This document shows, piece by piece, positions 48,527-60,879 of a stretch of DNA of 64,000 nt (positions are counted from its first letter, which is position 1; each line of letters begins with the position of its first letter). The notes under the pieces were generated by a model, which was not told where the DNA came from, searched no databases, and was given only the letters and a program-made list of their open reading frames with translations. Origin of the DNA: Rhodotorula mucilaginosa (taxonomy: Eukaryota > Basidiomycota > Microbotryomycetes > Sporidiobolales > Sporidiobolaceae). The position numbers were made by a program, and so were the translations under genes. The DNA is taken from the NCBI GenBank assembly GCA_034406715.1, contig CP137865.1:124001-188000 (forward strand), in the 5' to 3' direction.

Positions 48527-50832
48527 TTATTCCCAGTCGCTGTCGTCGTCTTCCTCCTCCTGCGGCGCAACAACAGCGCCGACTCCAGTCCCCGCTGCCG
48601 CTGCCGCTGCCGCCGCCGTGGTCGTCGTCGTAGTAGCAGCCGACCGCGGCGGCTTCTCGTGCTCGTGCTCGTCCGCACTCGGGTGCCCGCTCATCTCGCC
48701 GACAATGTCGAACGAGCTCGTGCCGTCGCTGCTCGCGCGCGGACTCCTCTCGGAAGAAGTGGTAGGCGAGGTATCGGACGAGACGGCGCGGACTTGCGGA
48801 GCCGAGACGGCGGCGGCGGCGGCGGGCGGTTGGGGTTCCGTCGTGGTGGGGATGGCAGCAGCAGCAGCGGAGGGAGGGGTCGGAGTGGTTTCTGCGGAAG
48901 TCGGGGAGGCGGCCTCGGACGACGACGAGGCAGGAGGGGCGGCGAGCGCAGACGTGGCGGGCTCTTGCGGGACTCGGGGCGAAGCGACCGATTCCTCGTC
49001 GTCCATGTCCCAGCTGAAGTCGTCGTCGTCTTGCTGAGCGACTGCAGACGGGTTGGGCAATAAGTAAGGTGTGCCTGATTTGATCCCTTGCAGAGGCGCC
49101 CGCGCAAACTTACCCTGTAGGACCTTCTTCCTCCTCTCTTCTTCCTCCTCGACGCACTGCTTCCGGAAAAAGTACCTCGCCCAGAAGATTTCCTCCGGGA
49201 TCTGCGCCGGCACGAGTTGGTCCCTCGTCTGCGCGAGGACCTCTCCACCGTCGAGCAACTCGCGTTCGACGTCGGCGCGGAACGCGTCGCCGTCGAGACC
49301 GCCGCGGTCCTGCACGGACGAGAGGAACGCGGCGTAGGCTTCGCGGGTGTCGGGGTTCATCATCAAAGCGGCCGAGGTGGAAGCAGAGAGGTCGGTCGTC
49401 GATTGAGGAGAGGAGGAGGAGGAGGAAGCGGGAGGTTGAGCGGGATCGATCAGGAGGAGGGACATGTCGGTGCGGAGTTTGTGCATGACCATGTCTCGGC
49501 GGGTCATGACGGGCGTTCCGGCGCGCTCGAACCCACTCCGGCCGGTCGTCGTCGTCGATCCGGCGACGCCTCCTCCTGTGGGCGGCACGACCTTGACAGC
49601 CTCCTTCGCGAGGTGGGCGACCTCGGCGCTAAACTCTTGGAACCAGGCTTCGCCCTTGTGCAAGTACCGGTCGGCGACTTTCTGACCTTCGGTCAAGTCG
49701 AGGTGGGTGAGTTGATTCTGGATCTGGTGTAGGTTGGTCGAGAGGTTGGACTGGAGCGAGGAGATGTTGCGTGACAAGTCCTTGACGTTGGGGTTGCTGG
49801 CCAGTTGGGATTGCCACTTGGAGAAGAAAGCCGATGCAGCTGCTGCCGGAGTCTGCTGCGTCGCCTGATGACCTTCAGTGGTGTCGTCGAACGAGCCCGC
49901 AGCTTCGGCGTTCTCAGCGCCTTCGCCTCCGACGCCCTCGCCTCGTTCGACGCCTTTGCCCTTCTCGTCGGTCGGCGCGGCCGGCGTGGCGGGAACCTCA
50001 TCTAGCACAATGGGGATCCCGTCTGGACCGATGATGACGTCCGACCCGGTGGTTGGCGCCGGGGCTTCCGACAAGCGCTGGATTTCGGCGCGCGTCTGTT
50101 CCGAGAGGTGGTCGAGCTGGGTACGGGCTTGGTTCAGGAGGGGCGAGAGGTCGGCGCGAGCAGTCTCGTACTGCTTCTCGGCTTCGTGCAGGGCTGCTAC
50201 GCTCTGTAGAGGGGTAAAGGAAGTCAGCCTCGCCAGGGGGTCTCACTTGACAAGCTGGGTGACCGGTGGGTGAGTGTTGCTTCGACCACGGCGACGTTCG
50301 GCACCGGGGGGGCGAGGACGACAATGCAGTCAGGAGAGAAGCGTGCTGGTGTCCTTCTGTCGACTTGCGTGCGCCGTCGAGAGCGTGTGTCTTTCCCCCA
50401 CCTGGCGAGTCTCCCGAGGTTGCGCAGCGTCCCGCCCACCCCGCCTCGTGCTGGCCGTGATCGAGAGCCGGATAGCGGCAATGAACAAGTAGAAAGCGCG
50501 ACGCACCTGCTTCTTGACCTTGCCCCAGAAGCTCGTGAATCCGCCGACGAGGCTGGCGACTTCATCATCGAGTCCGCGAGCCTTTGCGGCAGACGACTCG
50601 CCTCCGCCTCCACTCGGCGGACCGGTGCTCGCCGGTGCTGCGCCGTCTCCGTGCTCAGCTGCTCCTGCTGCACCGGCGGCTGCAGCTCCGGTTGGAGTCG
50701 AGTCGGTCGCGGGCGTGGCTGAACGAGGCGGAGTCGACACGAACCCGCCGAGCTGACTGCGAGTTCGATCAAGCGTGTCGTGTCAGCAGCCTCGTATTTG
50801 AAGCTCTGAGCTAGTGCAGATGCTCACTCCAT
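48527..50832 (-). CDS. BSD-domain protein (Dos2/SYAP1-like)
   Basis: BSD proteins of this type have roles in ubiquitin or endosomal signalling; the function here is not known. Exon 1 is five bases (ATGGA, 50832-50828). After a GT intron, exon 2 starts at 50756, giving MDQLGGFVSTPPRSATP. Then come SLVGGFTSFWGKVKKQ, a helical segment with NQARTQLDHLSEQTRAEIQR, AFFSKWQSQLASNPNVKDL and NLHQIQNQLTHLDLTEGQ. The BSD core is MNPDTREAYAAFLSS to PEEIFWARYFFRKQCVEEEE. A 72-nt stop-free intron (49113-49042) links KVLQ to VAQQDDDDFSWDMDDEE. The tail is Ser/Thr/Ala-rich with poly-Ala and ends EEEDDDSDWE. The order (amphipathic helices, then BSD) matches fungal BSD proteins. Confidence 0.85.
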
Positions 50833-51184
50833 ATTCCAGCTAAGGTGGTCGGGTGTAGAATGAAAGAGCGTGCAAACGTTGAAACAACTTCGTCGAGTTC
50901 GGGTCTGAAGCGACCGCTTTGCGAAGTGCTCAATCTGATACAGAAGGTTGCGTTGCGGGTGAGAGATGGTAGCTATAGCGATGTCCAACAGAGTCGCACT
51001 CGGTCCGAATAACTACGGGATTGCCGGACCACTGCACTGTCTCGAGAAAATCCCGCAGTGTCCCTTCTGAGAAACTCGGCAGAGCATAGGAGGCGGGTCA
51101 TCATTTTCACTTCGTTAAAGGAGGCTACAAGGGATTTGGGGGGAGGATACAGACGCGTTCCACGCGCGGGCAGTACTCATGCAC
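50833..51184. other. Short spacer between BSD and SYLF-SH3 genes
   Basis: 352 bp holding the BSD-gene promoter. Nothing else seen. Confidence 0.45.
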
Positions 51185-53922
51185 TCACGCAAAGTGCGCC
51201 TCGACGTAGTTGCGCGGGATCATGCCCTCGCGCAGTCTGAGCCGGCCTTTCCACCATTCCTCGTCGTCGCGCGCCAAGATGGTGATCACGTCGCCCTTCT
51301 TGAACGGCAAGTCGGTCGGCTGTGCGGTCGACATGGAGTTAGCCCTCGACGCACCTCTGGAAGAAATGGTTTTCTCCTCGTGGCAGAAGAGGGAGGCTGC
51401 AGAGAGAACAAAAAACGCGAAAACGCACCTCGACGCCCGCAAAGTCGTAAAGCGCAATCGCAGTCCCGATCCCTCCGCCAGCAGTGCCACTCCGACTCCG
51501 ACCGCCGCCACTCCCCGTTCCACTACCGGCCGTCGCACCCACACCCGCCCCAATCGTCGAGCTCCGACTCCTCGGCGCCACCCCAGCCGAGTACGATCCG
51601 ACTTCTCCCGACCCACCATGCTTCGAGAGGGACATGACCCCGGCAAAGTCAGCCTCGACTTGTCGCAAGTCGAGCGCGTTCGCCGCCGCCGCCGCCGAAT
51701 GCGAAGACGCGTTCGTGCCCGAGCGGCCTCGGCCCGTCGCCGCCGCGAGGACGGGCGTCGAAGTGCCGCTACCGCGAGCAGAGACCGAGAGCTGGGGTGG
51801 CGACGCGAACAGCTCTTCTTCGCTGTCCCACGGTTTCGCCGAATAGGCATTCCGGTCCGCGCGAGAAGGGAGAGCCCCTCCCTCGGTAGACGAACCGAGT
51901 GACGAGTTCGAGTCGAACGGGCCATAGGTGACGTTCTCCCTCGGCTTGAGCGGCGAAGACGACGAGCGGTTCCGGCCCTGGTTCGACAGCGCCGCGCGGT
52001 CAAACGCCGAAGCCGTTCCACCACCCGCAGCACCGACAGTCGAAGAGCGGAAACGACCCGGTTCGCGCCCTGTACTAGTACCGTTTTCGTACCGCGGCCG
52101 CCCATTGCCAAACGCGTCGTCGTCGAGGTCGTCGAACGAGTCAAAGCTGTCCCGTGCGTGGCTCCCCGCCGTTCCCAAGACCGCCGAACCGTCTCGCTCC
52201 GTACCCCACTTCATCTGCTCGGCGCGTTCCCTCAACCCGTTCGAAGCGGCGTTCGAGCTCTTGGATTTCGGCATCTTGGGTCGCGAAGTGCGGTTGAACC
52301 ACCCTCCTCCGCCGCCGCCGCCGGTAGACGCGGTCGAACCGGCTCGAGATCGGTTGAGACTCCCGTTCGGACTCCTCGACGACTCGGTCCGCGGGTCGGA
52401 AGGACCGAACGACATGAGGTCGCGGTCGTCGCGACCGCGCAGGGCGTCCGGGGAGGGGTTACGGACCCCCATGGATGAGGTATTGCGGGACATGGACCCG
52501 GATCCTGACCCCGAACCGCTGTGCGAGTTAAATCGAGGTTGCCGCGCCGATCCGTCATCGTCGTCAGAATTGTTCGAGAACTGCGTCTCGAAGCCGGTGT
52601 AGCCGGCATGTACCGGACCGTGGGCCTGGGAAGCTGGGAAATCGTCGCCGCCCGCGAACGGATCCTCGACCGCCGTCGGTGGAGTCGACGACGACTTCTT
52701 GGACCCGCCCGATCCGCTGCGGTTCCGTCCGACCGCCCCCAGCACAGACCTGATCTGCGACTTCTCCTTGTCGGGCGATCCGATCTTGCCCATGTTGCCT
52801 GACCCTCCGGATGAGTACGAGTTGGCGAAAGCGTAACCCCGTTCCTGGTATTCTCGCGGCGTCAAGCCATGCTCGGTCCGGTCGGCCTCTTCCCTCCGAG
52901 CCTTTTCGCGCTCGATCCGCGACCGAGCGAAATAGCCTTCCTCGTCGCCGTCGATGTCTTCTTCTGCGCCGGGCGTCGGCGTGTTCATGGGCGAGTCGAG
53001 GCCCCAGCCGCCGCCGGGCAGGGCGACCGACCCGGTCGCGAGGTTCGAGATGGTCGTGATGAGCCCGTACGCCCATTCGGGCGGATCGACCGACCCGGAG
53101 AGGAGTTGTGTGGCCGTGACACTTGTAGGGGGGAAGGGCGTCAGTCCAGACTTCGGGATTTGAAAAAAACACTTCCGAGGGGAGCAACTCACTTTGCGCC
53201 GTATGCCTTGGCGTTGGCGTCGCTTCGCTCGACGAGCACGCTGCCTTCAATACTGGCCCCACCAAACAAGCCCTTTGTGCGCGAGTACGAGTACATGGCT
53301 GCGACTTTGCCCTTGGCCGAGAGCGACCCGGTCCCCTCGACATTGCGACCGAGCGGACCAGCTGCGACCGACAAGTTTCCGCCGCTGCGCGGACGAGTCT
53401 TTACGTGAGTCATTCGCGGCGCTGGCATCCGGTGCAAAATCTCACTCACACCATTAGGCTGCCCTTGGTCATGAACGTCTTGACGGCCGCCCTCGAGTTG
53501 AGAATGATGAGAAACTCTGCGAGTTCGACTCCGGCCTGGAACCCGAATCCGCCTCCCGCCGTACCGACGGCCGAAGGCGCAGACCAGGACCCGTCTTCGA
53601 GTCGGGCGATGACGACGCCAGAGCCTGCTCGAGCCGAGAAACCGAAGCCGGCTTTGGCGACCGACATGAGGCAGAAGCCCTTTGCTCGGCGCAGGACCGA
53701 GGGTGGCACGACATGGTCGAGTCCGTTGTGCGCTAGAAGAGGACGAATTTTGAGAGTCAGAGGCGGACTTCGACCTCAAACCCGCTCGACACGAAGCGAG
53801 GCCGTGCATCGGAACGAGAGAAGGCCGAAGCGGGAAGACTCACGGTCGACGAATGACTGAAAGATCTTTTGCGCCTTGCGGCACTCTTGAGGCAGATTCA
53901 CAGGCAGAGGATTACTCGGCAT
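51185..53922 (-). CDS. SYLF + SH3 actin-patch protein (Ysc84/Lsb3-like)
   Basis: The SYLF domain binds phosphoinositides and F-actin, and the SH3 domain binds Las17/WASP at endocytic sites. The start at 53922 gives MPSNPLPVNLPQECRKAQK and ends the exon at FQSFVD. SYLF blocks follow: AKGFCLMSVAKAGFGFSARAG, split here as KGFCLMSVAKAGFGF and SARAGSG. Then come GTAGGGFGFQAGVELAEFL, GPLGRNVEGTG, AAMYSYSRTKGLFGG and SIEGSVLVERSDAN. A long Ser/Gly/Arg-rich disordered linker leads to a C-terminal SH3: IALYDFAG joined by an intron to LPFKKGDVITIL, DEEWWKGRL and IPRNYVEAHFA. It shares actin-patch context with ARPC3 about 10 kb away, though the genes are unlinked in regulation as far as can be seen. Confidence 0.92.
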
Positions 53923-54823
53923 GGTGCGCCTCGGTCGCTATGGCCGTGCGAGCGGTTCAGCGGCGAGTGATCGAGCGACGAGGTGAGATTGTGGGGGCCG
54001 AACGCCGTGGCAGTGGCAGCGAGGAGCGACGCTATAGCCGAGGCAGCGGTCGAGTCGGGCGATCAGCGAGACTTTTGCGAGAAAGGCACGCGAGCTCCGA
54101 GTGTCACCGAGTCAAGCTTCACGCAGCGGAGAGAGCCGAACGCCGAACGCCCGACGCTCCGCCGTCAGCGGAATCGGCGGTCGAACATGCCGAGGTACTT
54201 TTGCCACACCGGCAACGCCACACCTTATCATTGACCCCACTGCACAGTCATATAGGACATCCCGAGCGAGCTGGCTGCTGACATTTCTCGATCCTTTCCC
54301 TTTGATTTCTCCCTTTTCTCCCCCAGACACCGACTCGGCTCTCGTGCGGCATACAGTACGCTGGCGACGAGGCCTGTTTGCGTACTCGCGGCTCATAGTG
54401 CAGAGACAGTGGCGAAATCCTTGCCCTTTATTTATTCCGTGATGTGTGGGAACTTGCTGCGCTTCTTGTAGTACGCGTGGGGCGATCCGCCTCGCCACCC
54501 AGCAATGCCAGTGCCGGCGCCGTGCCGCCGAGTCGGGACGTGTGTCTGCGCTCGAATTCGAATATGGAAAGGGGTGTGGACTGACAAGGATTCGAAGACG
54601 GGTCGGAATTGGCAGGAACAGGTAGAGTGTGCAAAGTGGCGGCGAGGATCGCGATCCAAAGCTCGGGCGCGTGCTAGTTCAGGACGTCACTAATCATCGT
54701 CGACGAGGCGATTGCGTTCACAGAGGTGAGATAGAGGTGAGATTAAGCGGCGAGGGCGTATGGCGGAGCGCAAGAGGAAAGAGTCGAGGTCGAAAGCGCG
54801 AGCGACCACGACGAGACGAGCAT
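53923..54823. other. Intergenic region, no gene recognised
   Basis: 900 bp. Short frames on both strands lack motifs. It contains the SYLF-SH3 promoter and the 3' flank of the first F-box-like gene. Confidence 0.45.
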
Positions 54824-55978
54824 TCATCCGAGTCGCGCTTTCCGCCAGGCGATACCGCGCTCTTGACACCACCTCCTCGCCTCTGTCGTGTTTCGCATCT
54901 GGTATGTCAAGACCGTGTGAGACACGAAAACGCAGTTGTCAGAATGATGGAAAGGAGCGCGCACCACGTCCGCCCTTCCGAGCACTCCCAGCGCGCGCAC
55001 GCTCGTGCCCGCCGGAGCCCCAAAGAGGCTCTTACACTGCTCGAGCGTCGGTTCGTCGTCGCACTCGATCCGCTCCAACGTTTTGGGGAAGAGCGCCACA
55101 ATGTCGGGGTGAGCGATTACATCAAACACGCCGCCGGAACGACGCCACGAGAAGTGTTGGACCACAACGAGGGTCTTGAGCCGCGTCAGCGTCGGCAAGC
55201 TCGCGCGAAGGAGGGACTGTTCGTGGGCCGGGTCGGCCCTCCCCTGCCCGCCGCAGACGCTGAGCCGCAGGGTCTCGAGCGCAGGCAGGCCCGAAAAGTC
55301 GGTCAGGATCGCGAGGCGGCCGCACAGGTCGAGGCTTCGCAAGGTCGAGCTCGACAGCCGCACGAGGTCGAGGAACGGCGTCGGCGGGCCGTACAGTTCG
55401 TCGAGGCGGATCTCTTCGAGGGAAAACGGGAGCGGCGAAGGGAGGACGGGCGCACCTTCGCTCGTGAACGAGCAATTTAGGCTGCGCAGGTTCCGACAAT
55501 GGCGCAACCACGTGAAGGCCTCGTTCGTGAGCCAGAGGCTCCTGACAGAGCGTAGTGTTGAAGTGCACGCGGGAAGGGTCGAAGGCGGGACGAGAAATTC
55601 GTCCCAGACTTGCTCGAGGCGCGGGAAAACGGCGTAGATGGCGTCCCAGATCCGTCCGATGGCTTTCACCTGGTAGTCCGGGTCGCCTGGCCTGAAGGTC
55701 TCGCTCCCATCGACGCGGTACGCCCCGCGCACGAGTGCAGCCAAGTCGGCATGCGTTCGAAAGAACCGCAAGCGCCGTCGCGCGGTGTCCGTCAACGCCC
55801 GCGCCGGATCGGATTCGTCGGTGCAGTACGCGCACTCGACCGTCACGTCCTCGAAAAGGTACCGTCGAGCGAGGGCGCAAAAGTCGTGCGATGCGAGAGC
55901 GATGTTGCAATAATCTCGCTTGCGCAAGACGCTCTCGCTCAGGATGCGGTCGACGAGCTCGTTCGGAAGGAAGACCAT
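54824..55978 (-). CDS. F-box-like / LRR-like protein, copy A
   Basis: The N-terminus FLPNELVDRILSESVL resembles an F-box start, followed by LASHDFCALARRYLFEDVTV. The rest has weak leucine-rich periodicity (LRSLNCSFTS, LRSLDLCGRLAIL, ALETLRLSVCGG). The start is ATG 55978. A 66-nt GT..AG intron (54964-54899), stop-free and of length 3n, probably separates ADV from MRNTTEARRWCQERGIAW, giving 362 aa. The architecture and the C-terminal W-C-x-x-RGIA block are shared with the next gene at 56504-57729, so the two are tandem paralogues. Such F-box-like genes are often expanded in basidiomycetes; a role as an SCF substrate adaptor is inference. Confidence 0.65.
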   Translation of the reverse strand: MVFLPNELVDRILSESVLRKRDYCNIALASHDFCALARRYLFEDVTVECAYCTDESDPARALTDTARRRLRFFRTHADLAALVRGAYRVDGSETFRPGDPDYQVKAIGRIWDAIYAVFPRLEQVWDEFLVPPSTLPACTSTLRSVRSLWLTNEAFTWLRHCRNLRSLNCSFTSEGAPVLPSPLPFSLEEIRLDELYGPPTPFLDLVRLSSSTLRSLDLCGRLAILTDFSGLPALETLRLSVCGGQGRADPAHEQSLLRASLPTLTRLKTLVVVQHFSWRRSGGVFDVIAHPDIVALFPKTLERIECDDEPTLEQCKSLFGAPAGTSVRALGVLGRADVVRAPFHHSDNCVFVSHTVLTYQMRNTTEARRWCQERGIAWRKARLG

Positions 55979-56503
55979 CTTGTCCACTATATAGCGCTGT
56001 TGCCCCCCCTCCACGTCGTCGTCGCCGCTGCTGGTGATTGTCGTCGGAGGCTAGATTGCTGAGGAAACGTTGCCGCCAGTTTTCATCCGAGAAGAACAAG
56101 CGCGGGCAACCTGGGGAAGGTGCGGAGGCGGAGGGAGGTCTTGCAAGCTCTGTGCTGCTCCGTCCGCTCAGCCGGCCTCAGACGAGAGGCAGGTGGCGTA
56201 GGACCGCGATGGTCATTGTCGTGTAGAGGCTTCGACTTCCAGGCAGCTCCAGCGCTCGCACTCATCGCACGCCAAGCAGCGCGGTTGCCGCGGAGTCGAG
56301 CGACAGAATGTGGAGGCAGAACACGTCACCACGTGGCTGATCGATCACCGAACAAGAAAAGTTCGGACTTCGGTGAACAGCGCCATGTTCTGGCATTTCC
56401 AGTCGCGCGTTGTCAGTTTGGCCCCGCCGGACCCAGTCTAGTCCTCGCGCAGAGTCTCTCCTCGGGCGGGAAGAGAAAGCAAGAAAGCACGTGTTTGAAA
56501 CCC
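55979..56503. other. Spacer between the two F-box-like genes
   Basis: 525 bp containing the promoter of copy A and the 3' flank of copy B. A short TATA-like TATATAG (minus CTATATA) lies near 55987-55993, close to the start of copy A. No gene seen. Confidence 0.45.
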
Positions 56504-57729
56504 CTAAGTTGTCCACGTTCCAAAGTCCGGTTCGACTACCGCGATGCCGCGTTGGTGGCAAAAGTCAAGCCACGAACGGTCACCCCTCTGCACAGGCAAC
56601 AAACAGGGAAGTCAACAAGAGAGTCTTGTGCGAGCAAGACCGTGATCCGGCGGGCGGGGCTTACCTCGGAGGGGATCCCGAGAATGCGCACACTCTTGTT
56701 GTTCTTCAAAGCCGCTTCGATCTCTCTGTCGTGAGGCGGCGTGTCGAAATCGATACGCCTCAAGGTCGCCGGCAACGCTGCTGCGACCTCGGGGATGGCG
56801 AGGAGCCCTTGCGGGGTCTTGGGGAGGGGGAGGAGGGCGTAGTTCGTCTCGATCGTCAAGCGTTCCAGCGCTACGCAAGTCGGTAGCGCCACTGTGAACC
56901 ATGTGCTTAAAAATTGGCCGTCCACCTGCTCTCCTTCGCGGTCGCTCATGTAGACGCCTAAGATCACGAGATTGGGCAATATCAAAAAATCCAGGACGTC
57001 GTCGAAGTTCAGCCCGAGCCGAAGGTGCTTTAGGGTAGGGCCGCAAGCACGGAGGAACGGCCGCAGGAAGACCACTTCCCAGTTGATCTGGTATGTATCA
57101 TAGACCTCAAGCGTCTCGAGGCGGAACGGCAACGCAGGCGGAATCGCAGGAATTCCTCCTTCGAACGAGTTCGTCTCGATGCTGAGTTTGCGCAGCGCAC
57201 TGCACGTCTGCAGGCTGGTCCATGTGTCCGCGTCGAGGATAAGGTCCTGTATTGTATGTAGCGTCTGGCAACATGGCGGGGACTGGCGTGGCGGAACAAT
57301 CGAAGCGGTCAAACAGTGCGAGCCGACCTTTTCGAGGCGCGGGAAGACGGTGTACACCAGCTGCATCAAGTCGTGCGGCATCATGCGGATACTCCCAGGT
57401 GGTGGTTCCAAATCGGGGAAGTCGTCATCGCTGTGAATTGAGACCTTTTTGACGAGCGCGGCGAGGTCGGGGCGAAGCCGGAATGCCATGAGCCGTTCCA
57501 TCTCCGCTAAGGTGATCGCGCGTCCTTGGTTGACCGTGTCCTGGGGCTCCGCGTCCTCGGCCTCGGTAATCCATCTGAGCGGGATCTCGAGCGACCGGAA
57601 GAGAGCGGGGCGCACGAGCGGAGGGAAGGCGCGCGCTGTCAGGCTGACTGATTGCAGGCTGCCCTTCTCCAAGACCGGGTCGGTGACAATGAGTTTGATG
57701 AGCTCGACCGGCAGTTGGGGGACCGGCAT
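56504..57729 (-). CDS. F-box-like / LRR-like protein, copy B
   Basis: The start LPVELIKLIVTDPVLEK resembles an F-box, then SLTARAFPPLVRPALFRSL. VFPRLEKVG and PALPFRLETLEVYD match the equivalent segments of copy A (VFPRLEQVW, LPFSLEEIRLDEL). Leucine-rich strands follow (LKHLRLGL, LPNLVILGVY). Exon 1 is 57729-56665 and exon 2 is 56587-56504, joined by a strong GTAAGC..GTGCAG intron. This gives 382 aa with the end WLDFCHQRGIAVVEPDF, which mirrors the C-terminal block of copy A. Reading through the intron gives a different, unconserved tail. No signal peptide or membrane segment. Confidence 0.68.
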
Positions 57730-58220
57730 GCTGACCTCGCCTCAAGTGCGTATATGTACGATGGGCGGGCTGGCGGGCGAGGAGAGGTCCTGGACGGAAC
57801 GGCGACGGCGGCGACGAAGCGGCTGTTGACGAGGCTCGCGAGGTTCCCCAGGCGACTGAAGGTTCAGACCTCGACTGTTTGCGGCTGCTCGTCGCTACAG
57901 TAGCGCTGCGAAGGCCAAGTGAAGTGCGCGAGAGAGAGAGAAGAGAAGCTGATCGGACTTGCGTTCGCCGATACTCGGTTTCGCTATTCTCACGCTATAG
58001 TGCAATATGGGGGTCGTAGGAGGTACAGTAGTATAGGGAAAGCCAAGCCGATTCATTCGAAAGCGACTCTAGTTGATCCGAAGGGCAGGATCAATCTTGA
58101 AAAATCCTACCGTCAACTGCCGCATCGCATGCAACAATCACAAGCGAAGTGTCCGTCGTCGCACCCCTTGGCACACGTAAGTGGTGTTGATTGCGACAAA
58201 GGAAGAATATAGAACGACTG
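57730..58220. other. Spacer between copy B and MDM31
   Basis: 491 bp, the promoter of copy B and the 3' flank of MDM31. A GA-repeat lies near 57930-57942. No gene seen. Confidence 0.45.
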
Positions 58221-60879
58221 CTAGTACGGCGCGAGGGTAAAATTGTTCTTGAGCGCGCTCAGGACCGAACTCGCCGTCATCTGCAGCGTCCACAACCCGA
58301 CCGTCTGGATCCTCTGATCGTTCGACTGGGCAACATGGTGCGCGAGCGCCTCATAGACTTGCTCTGACATGCGGTCGAGGATCCCGACGTCGTACGTCGT
58401 CCAGCTGCCGTTGAACTCGCTCAGGCCGAGGTCGATGTGGCACCGGATCGGGATCAGGGTCCGGTTCCGGTTGATGAAGGCCACGATGGGCCGGACGAGG
58501 GCGTTGTTGATGTAGGACAGATCCGACGTAAAGTACTGCAGGGAGACAGAAAAAGGGATGAGGCCCGAGGCGCCATGGGTAGCAAGCTGGGAGAACAGAC
58601 TCACCGGCACGGACGCCTTGAGGTCACGGAACCGGATATCGAGATCGATGGAGACAATCTTGTCCTCCTCGTCCTCGACTGACGACGGTGCCTCCATCTC
58701 GTTCTCCCTTTCCTGCTGAAGGTCCTCATCGAGCCTGGCGAACCGCTGCTGTTCCCGTTCAGCCTTCTCGGCCTCTTTCGCAAACTGCAACGCCCTCCTC
58801 CGCTCCTCCTTCTTGGTCAACTCGTGCCCCTCCGACCGCGGCGCCTCGAGCGCATCCCGCGAGAGGGACCTCCGACCCGGGATCGGGCCCGTCCGGCTGT
58901 GCGTCGCGGCGGCGGTGGGAGCACCGAGTCGACCGCCAATCTCGTCGACGAGGTGGTCGACGATGGCAGAGAGGTCGACTTGGTCGTCCTGGCGCGGGAA
59001 GCGGATGTCGGCGACGAGGTCGCACCGGCCGGACGTGATCCACGAGAGGACGCCCGTGTCGTTGCTCGTCTGCATGTGATCGATCGGGATACCGTCGCAA
59101 CGGAACCGGGACTGTCCGAGTGTGCTTCGTTCAGTACCTCGGTATGTCCAGCCTATGAGAGTGTTTCCTGAAGACAAGCTTACCATGCGAGACCAGCCTT
59201 CGTTCTTCAGATCCTCCTCGCTCGTCGTCCCGATCGACTGCGGCTTGTGCAAGCTGAAGAGACAGTTGTCGACCTGGCCCGTGACCGCTTCTGCCGACAT
59301 CAAGTCGTAAAAGAGCCACTGCTTGCGGAAGCGGGGGATGTCGGCATTGAAGATCGAGAAGGTGTACTGAGAGGGGGGAAGAGTTAGATGAAACAGTGCG
59401 GGATGATGAGAACTCGTGGCGCAGAGACTTACGGGACGGAAATGGTCGGGCTGGTAGATCGTAACGAGGAAGTCCTCAATCTTGAGTCCCTCGAGCCAGA
59501 AATCGCCAGGTCGAGGTTTGTTTCGGTACTGGAAGCGGTCTTTGACCGCCGTCGGGTCGTACACAATATGCGATCGTTCTGCGTAGGTCAACTGGGTCAG
59601 AGAGGTTCAAAAGACGATGAGGCACCGAGTCTGAAGAGGACTCACCGATCACGCCTCGGACGCCGCGCACGGCGGCGTCCTTGATGAGGCCTTTTCCGTC
59701 GAGCCAGCGCCCGAGACTGAGCGAGACCTCGACCGTGTCGATGCTCAGATGAAAGTGGGTCCACTTGGCCATCTGTTCTCTCAACTTGGCCTGTTCCTCG
59801 GTCTCTTCAACTTGGCCCTGCTCGGCGGGCAAGATGCCCAACTCGCCCTTGACGGGTCCGCGCGAGATGTAGACGTTCCGGAACACGATCTTGCTGCCCG
59901 ATTGACCAAACAGGCCCCACTTGGGCACGATCGCGCTCTCAAAGACGACCTTGACGCCGGTCGAGTCGGTCAGGTAGGCGCCGAGTTTCGACGCGAGCCA
60001 TTCCTGGAGCGAGAGCGAGTTGACGAGGAAGAAAAAGACGGCAAACGCCGACGTTGTCGAGAGGAGGAACCACCCCAAGGTGCCCATGATGCCGAACGAG
60101 AAAAAGGCGGAATAGTCGTCGGCGCGGAACCGGCGGTACGACCGGATCGTGGCCCACTTGAACCGGATCTTGAGTCGCTCAAAGAACGAGTTGGTCAGGC
60201 TCAAGAGTTGCTCCTTGGGGGGCGGTCGACCCGCCACGGTCGGGAGAGCACTTGCGGCTCTCCGAATCGAGCGCGAGAGCGACGATAGGTACGCTGGATG
60301 GGGGGCGATGAGCGGGTGCGGTTCGACCTTGGCGAGACTGTGCAACCGCGTGTTGTTGTTGGTGGTCTCGGCATCGCGCGCTGCCCCGTTCGGCGGTAGT
60401 GGCGAGTCGAATTTGTCGGGTGGTCTAGGCGGCGTTGGAGTCGCCGCTGGAGGCGAACCGGTGCCGTCGCCTGGCCCAGTTGCAATCCATCTTAGAGGCG
60501 ACGACGAGAACGACCTCCTCGACCCGACGCCGTCTCGCCGTGCGTCGATTGCAAAGACAGAATGACTGAACTGCCTCGAGCCCTGCCTTGAAGTCCACGC
60601 CGTCCCAGTCCCATGCGTCGTCCGCTTCGCGAGCCAGCTTGGTCCTGACGTCGTCGTCGCCGCCGCCGGTGTGGTACTCTCGCCGTCGTCCACCGACCCC
60701 GTTCGCGCTTCACGACGAGAGCGAGTGCTCGTCCAAGCGTGAGTGAACGCTGTCTCGGCGGCGCGTGGGAAGCCCTGCGCGCGGGCGATGCGGGGCGGCA
60801 GCGCCGAGAAGCAGCGGAACAGTTCGCCATAGAGCGGCGAAGGCGGTCGCCTCAGCGCTGCCTGCAGCGACGAGGCCAT
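58221..60879 (-). CDS. MDM31: Mitochondrial inner-membrane protein Mdm31/Mdm32
   Basis: Needed for mitochondrial shape and lipid distribution; the family is now grouped with bridge-like AsmA/Chorein-type lipid-transfer folds. The start at 60879 gives an Arg-rich presequence (MASSLQAALRRPPSPLYG). A second cleavage-like area follows (RRSFSSSPLRW), then the family core: ERLKIRFKWATIRSYRRF, RADDYSAFFSFGIMGTLGW, a first membrane span LSTTSAFAVFFFLVNSL, and VKVVFESAIVPKWGLFG. FRNVYISRG, WTHFHLSIDTVEVSLSLGRW, VYDPTAVKDRFQYRNKPRPG and KQWLFYDLMSAEAVTGQVDN come next. The end is LALHH-type, with SVLSALKNNFTLAPY as the last exon. Four to five introns, with phases consistent where checked. Confidence 0.92.
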
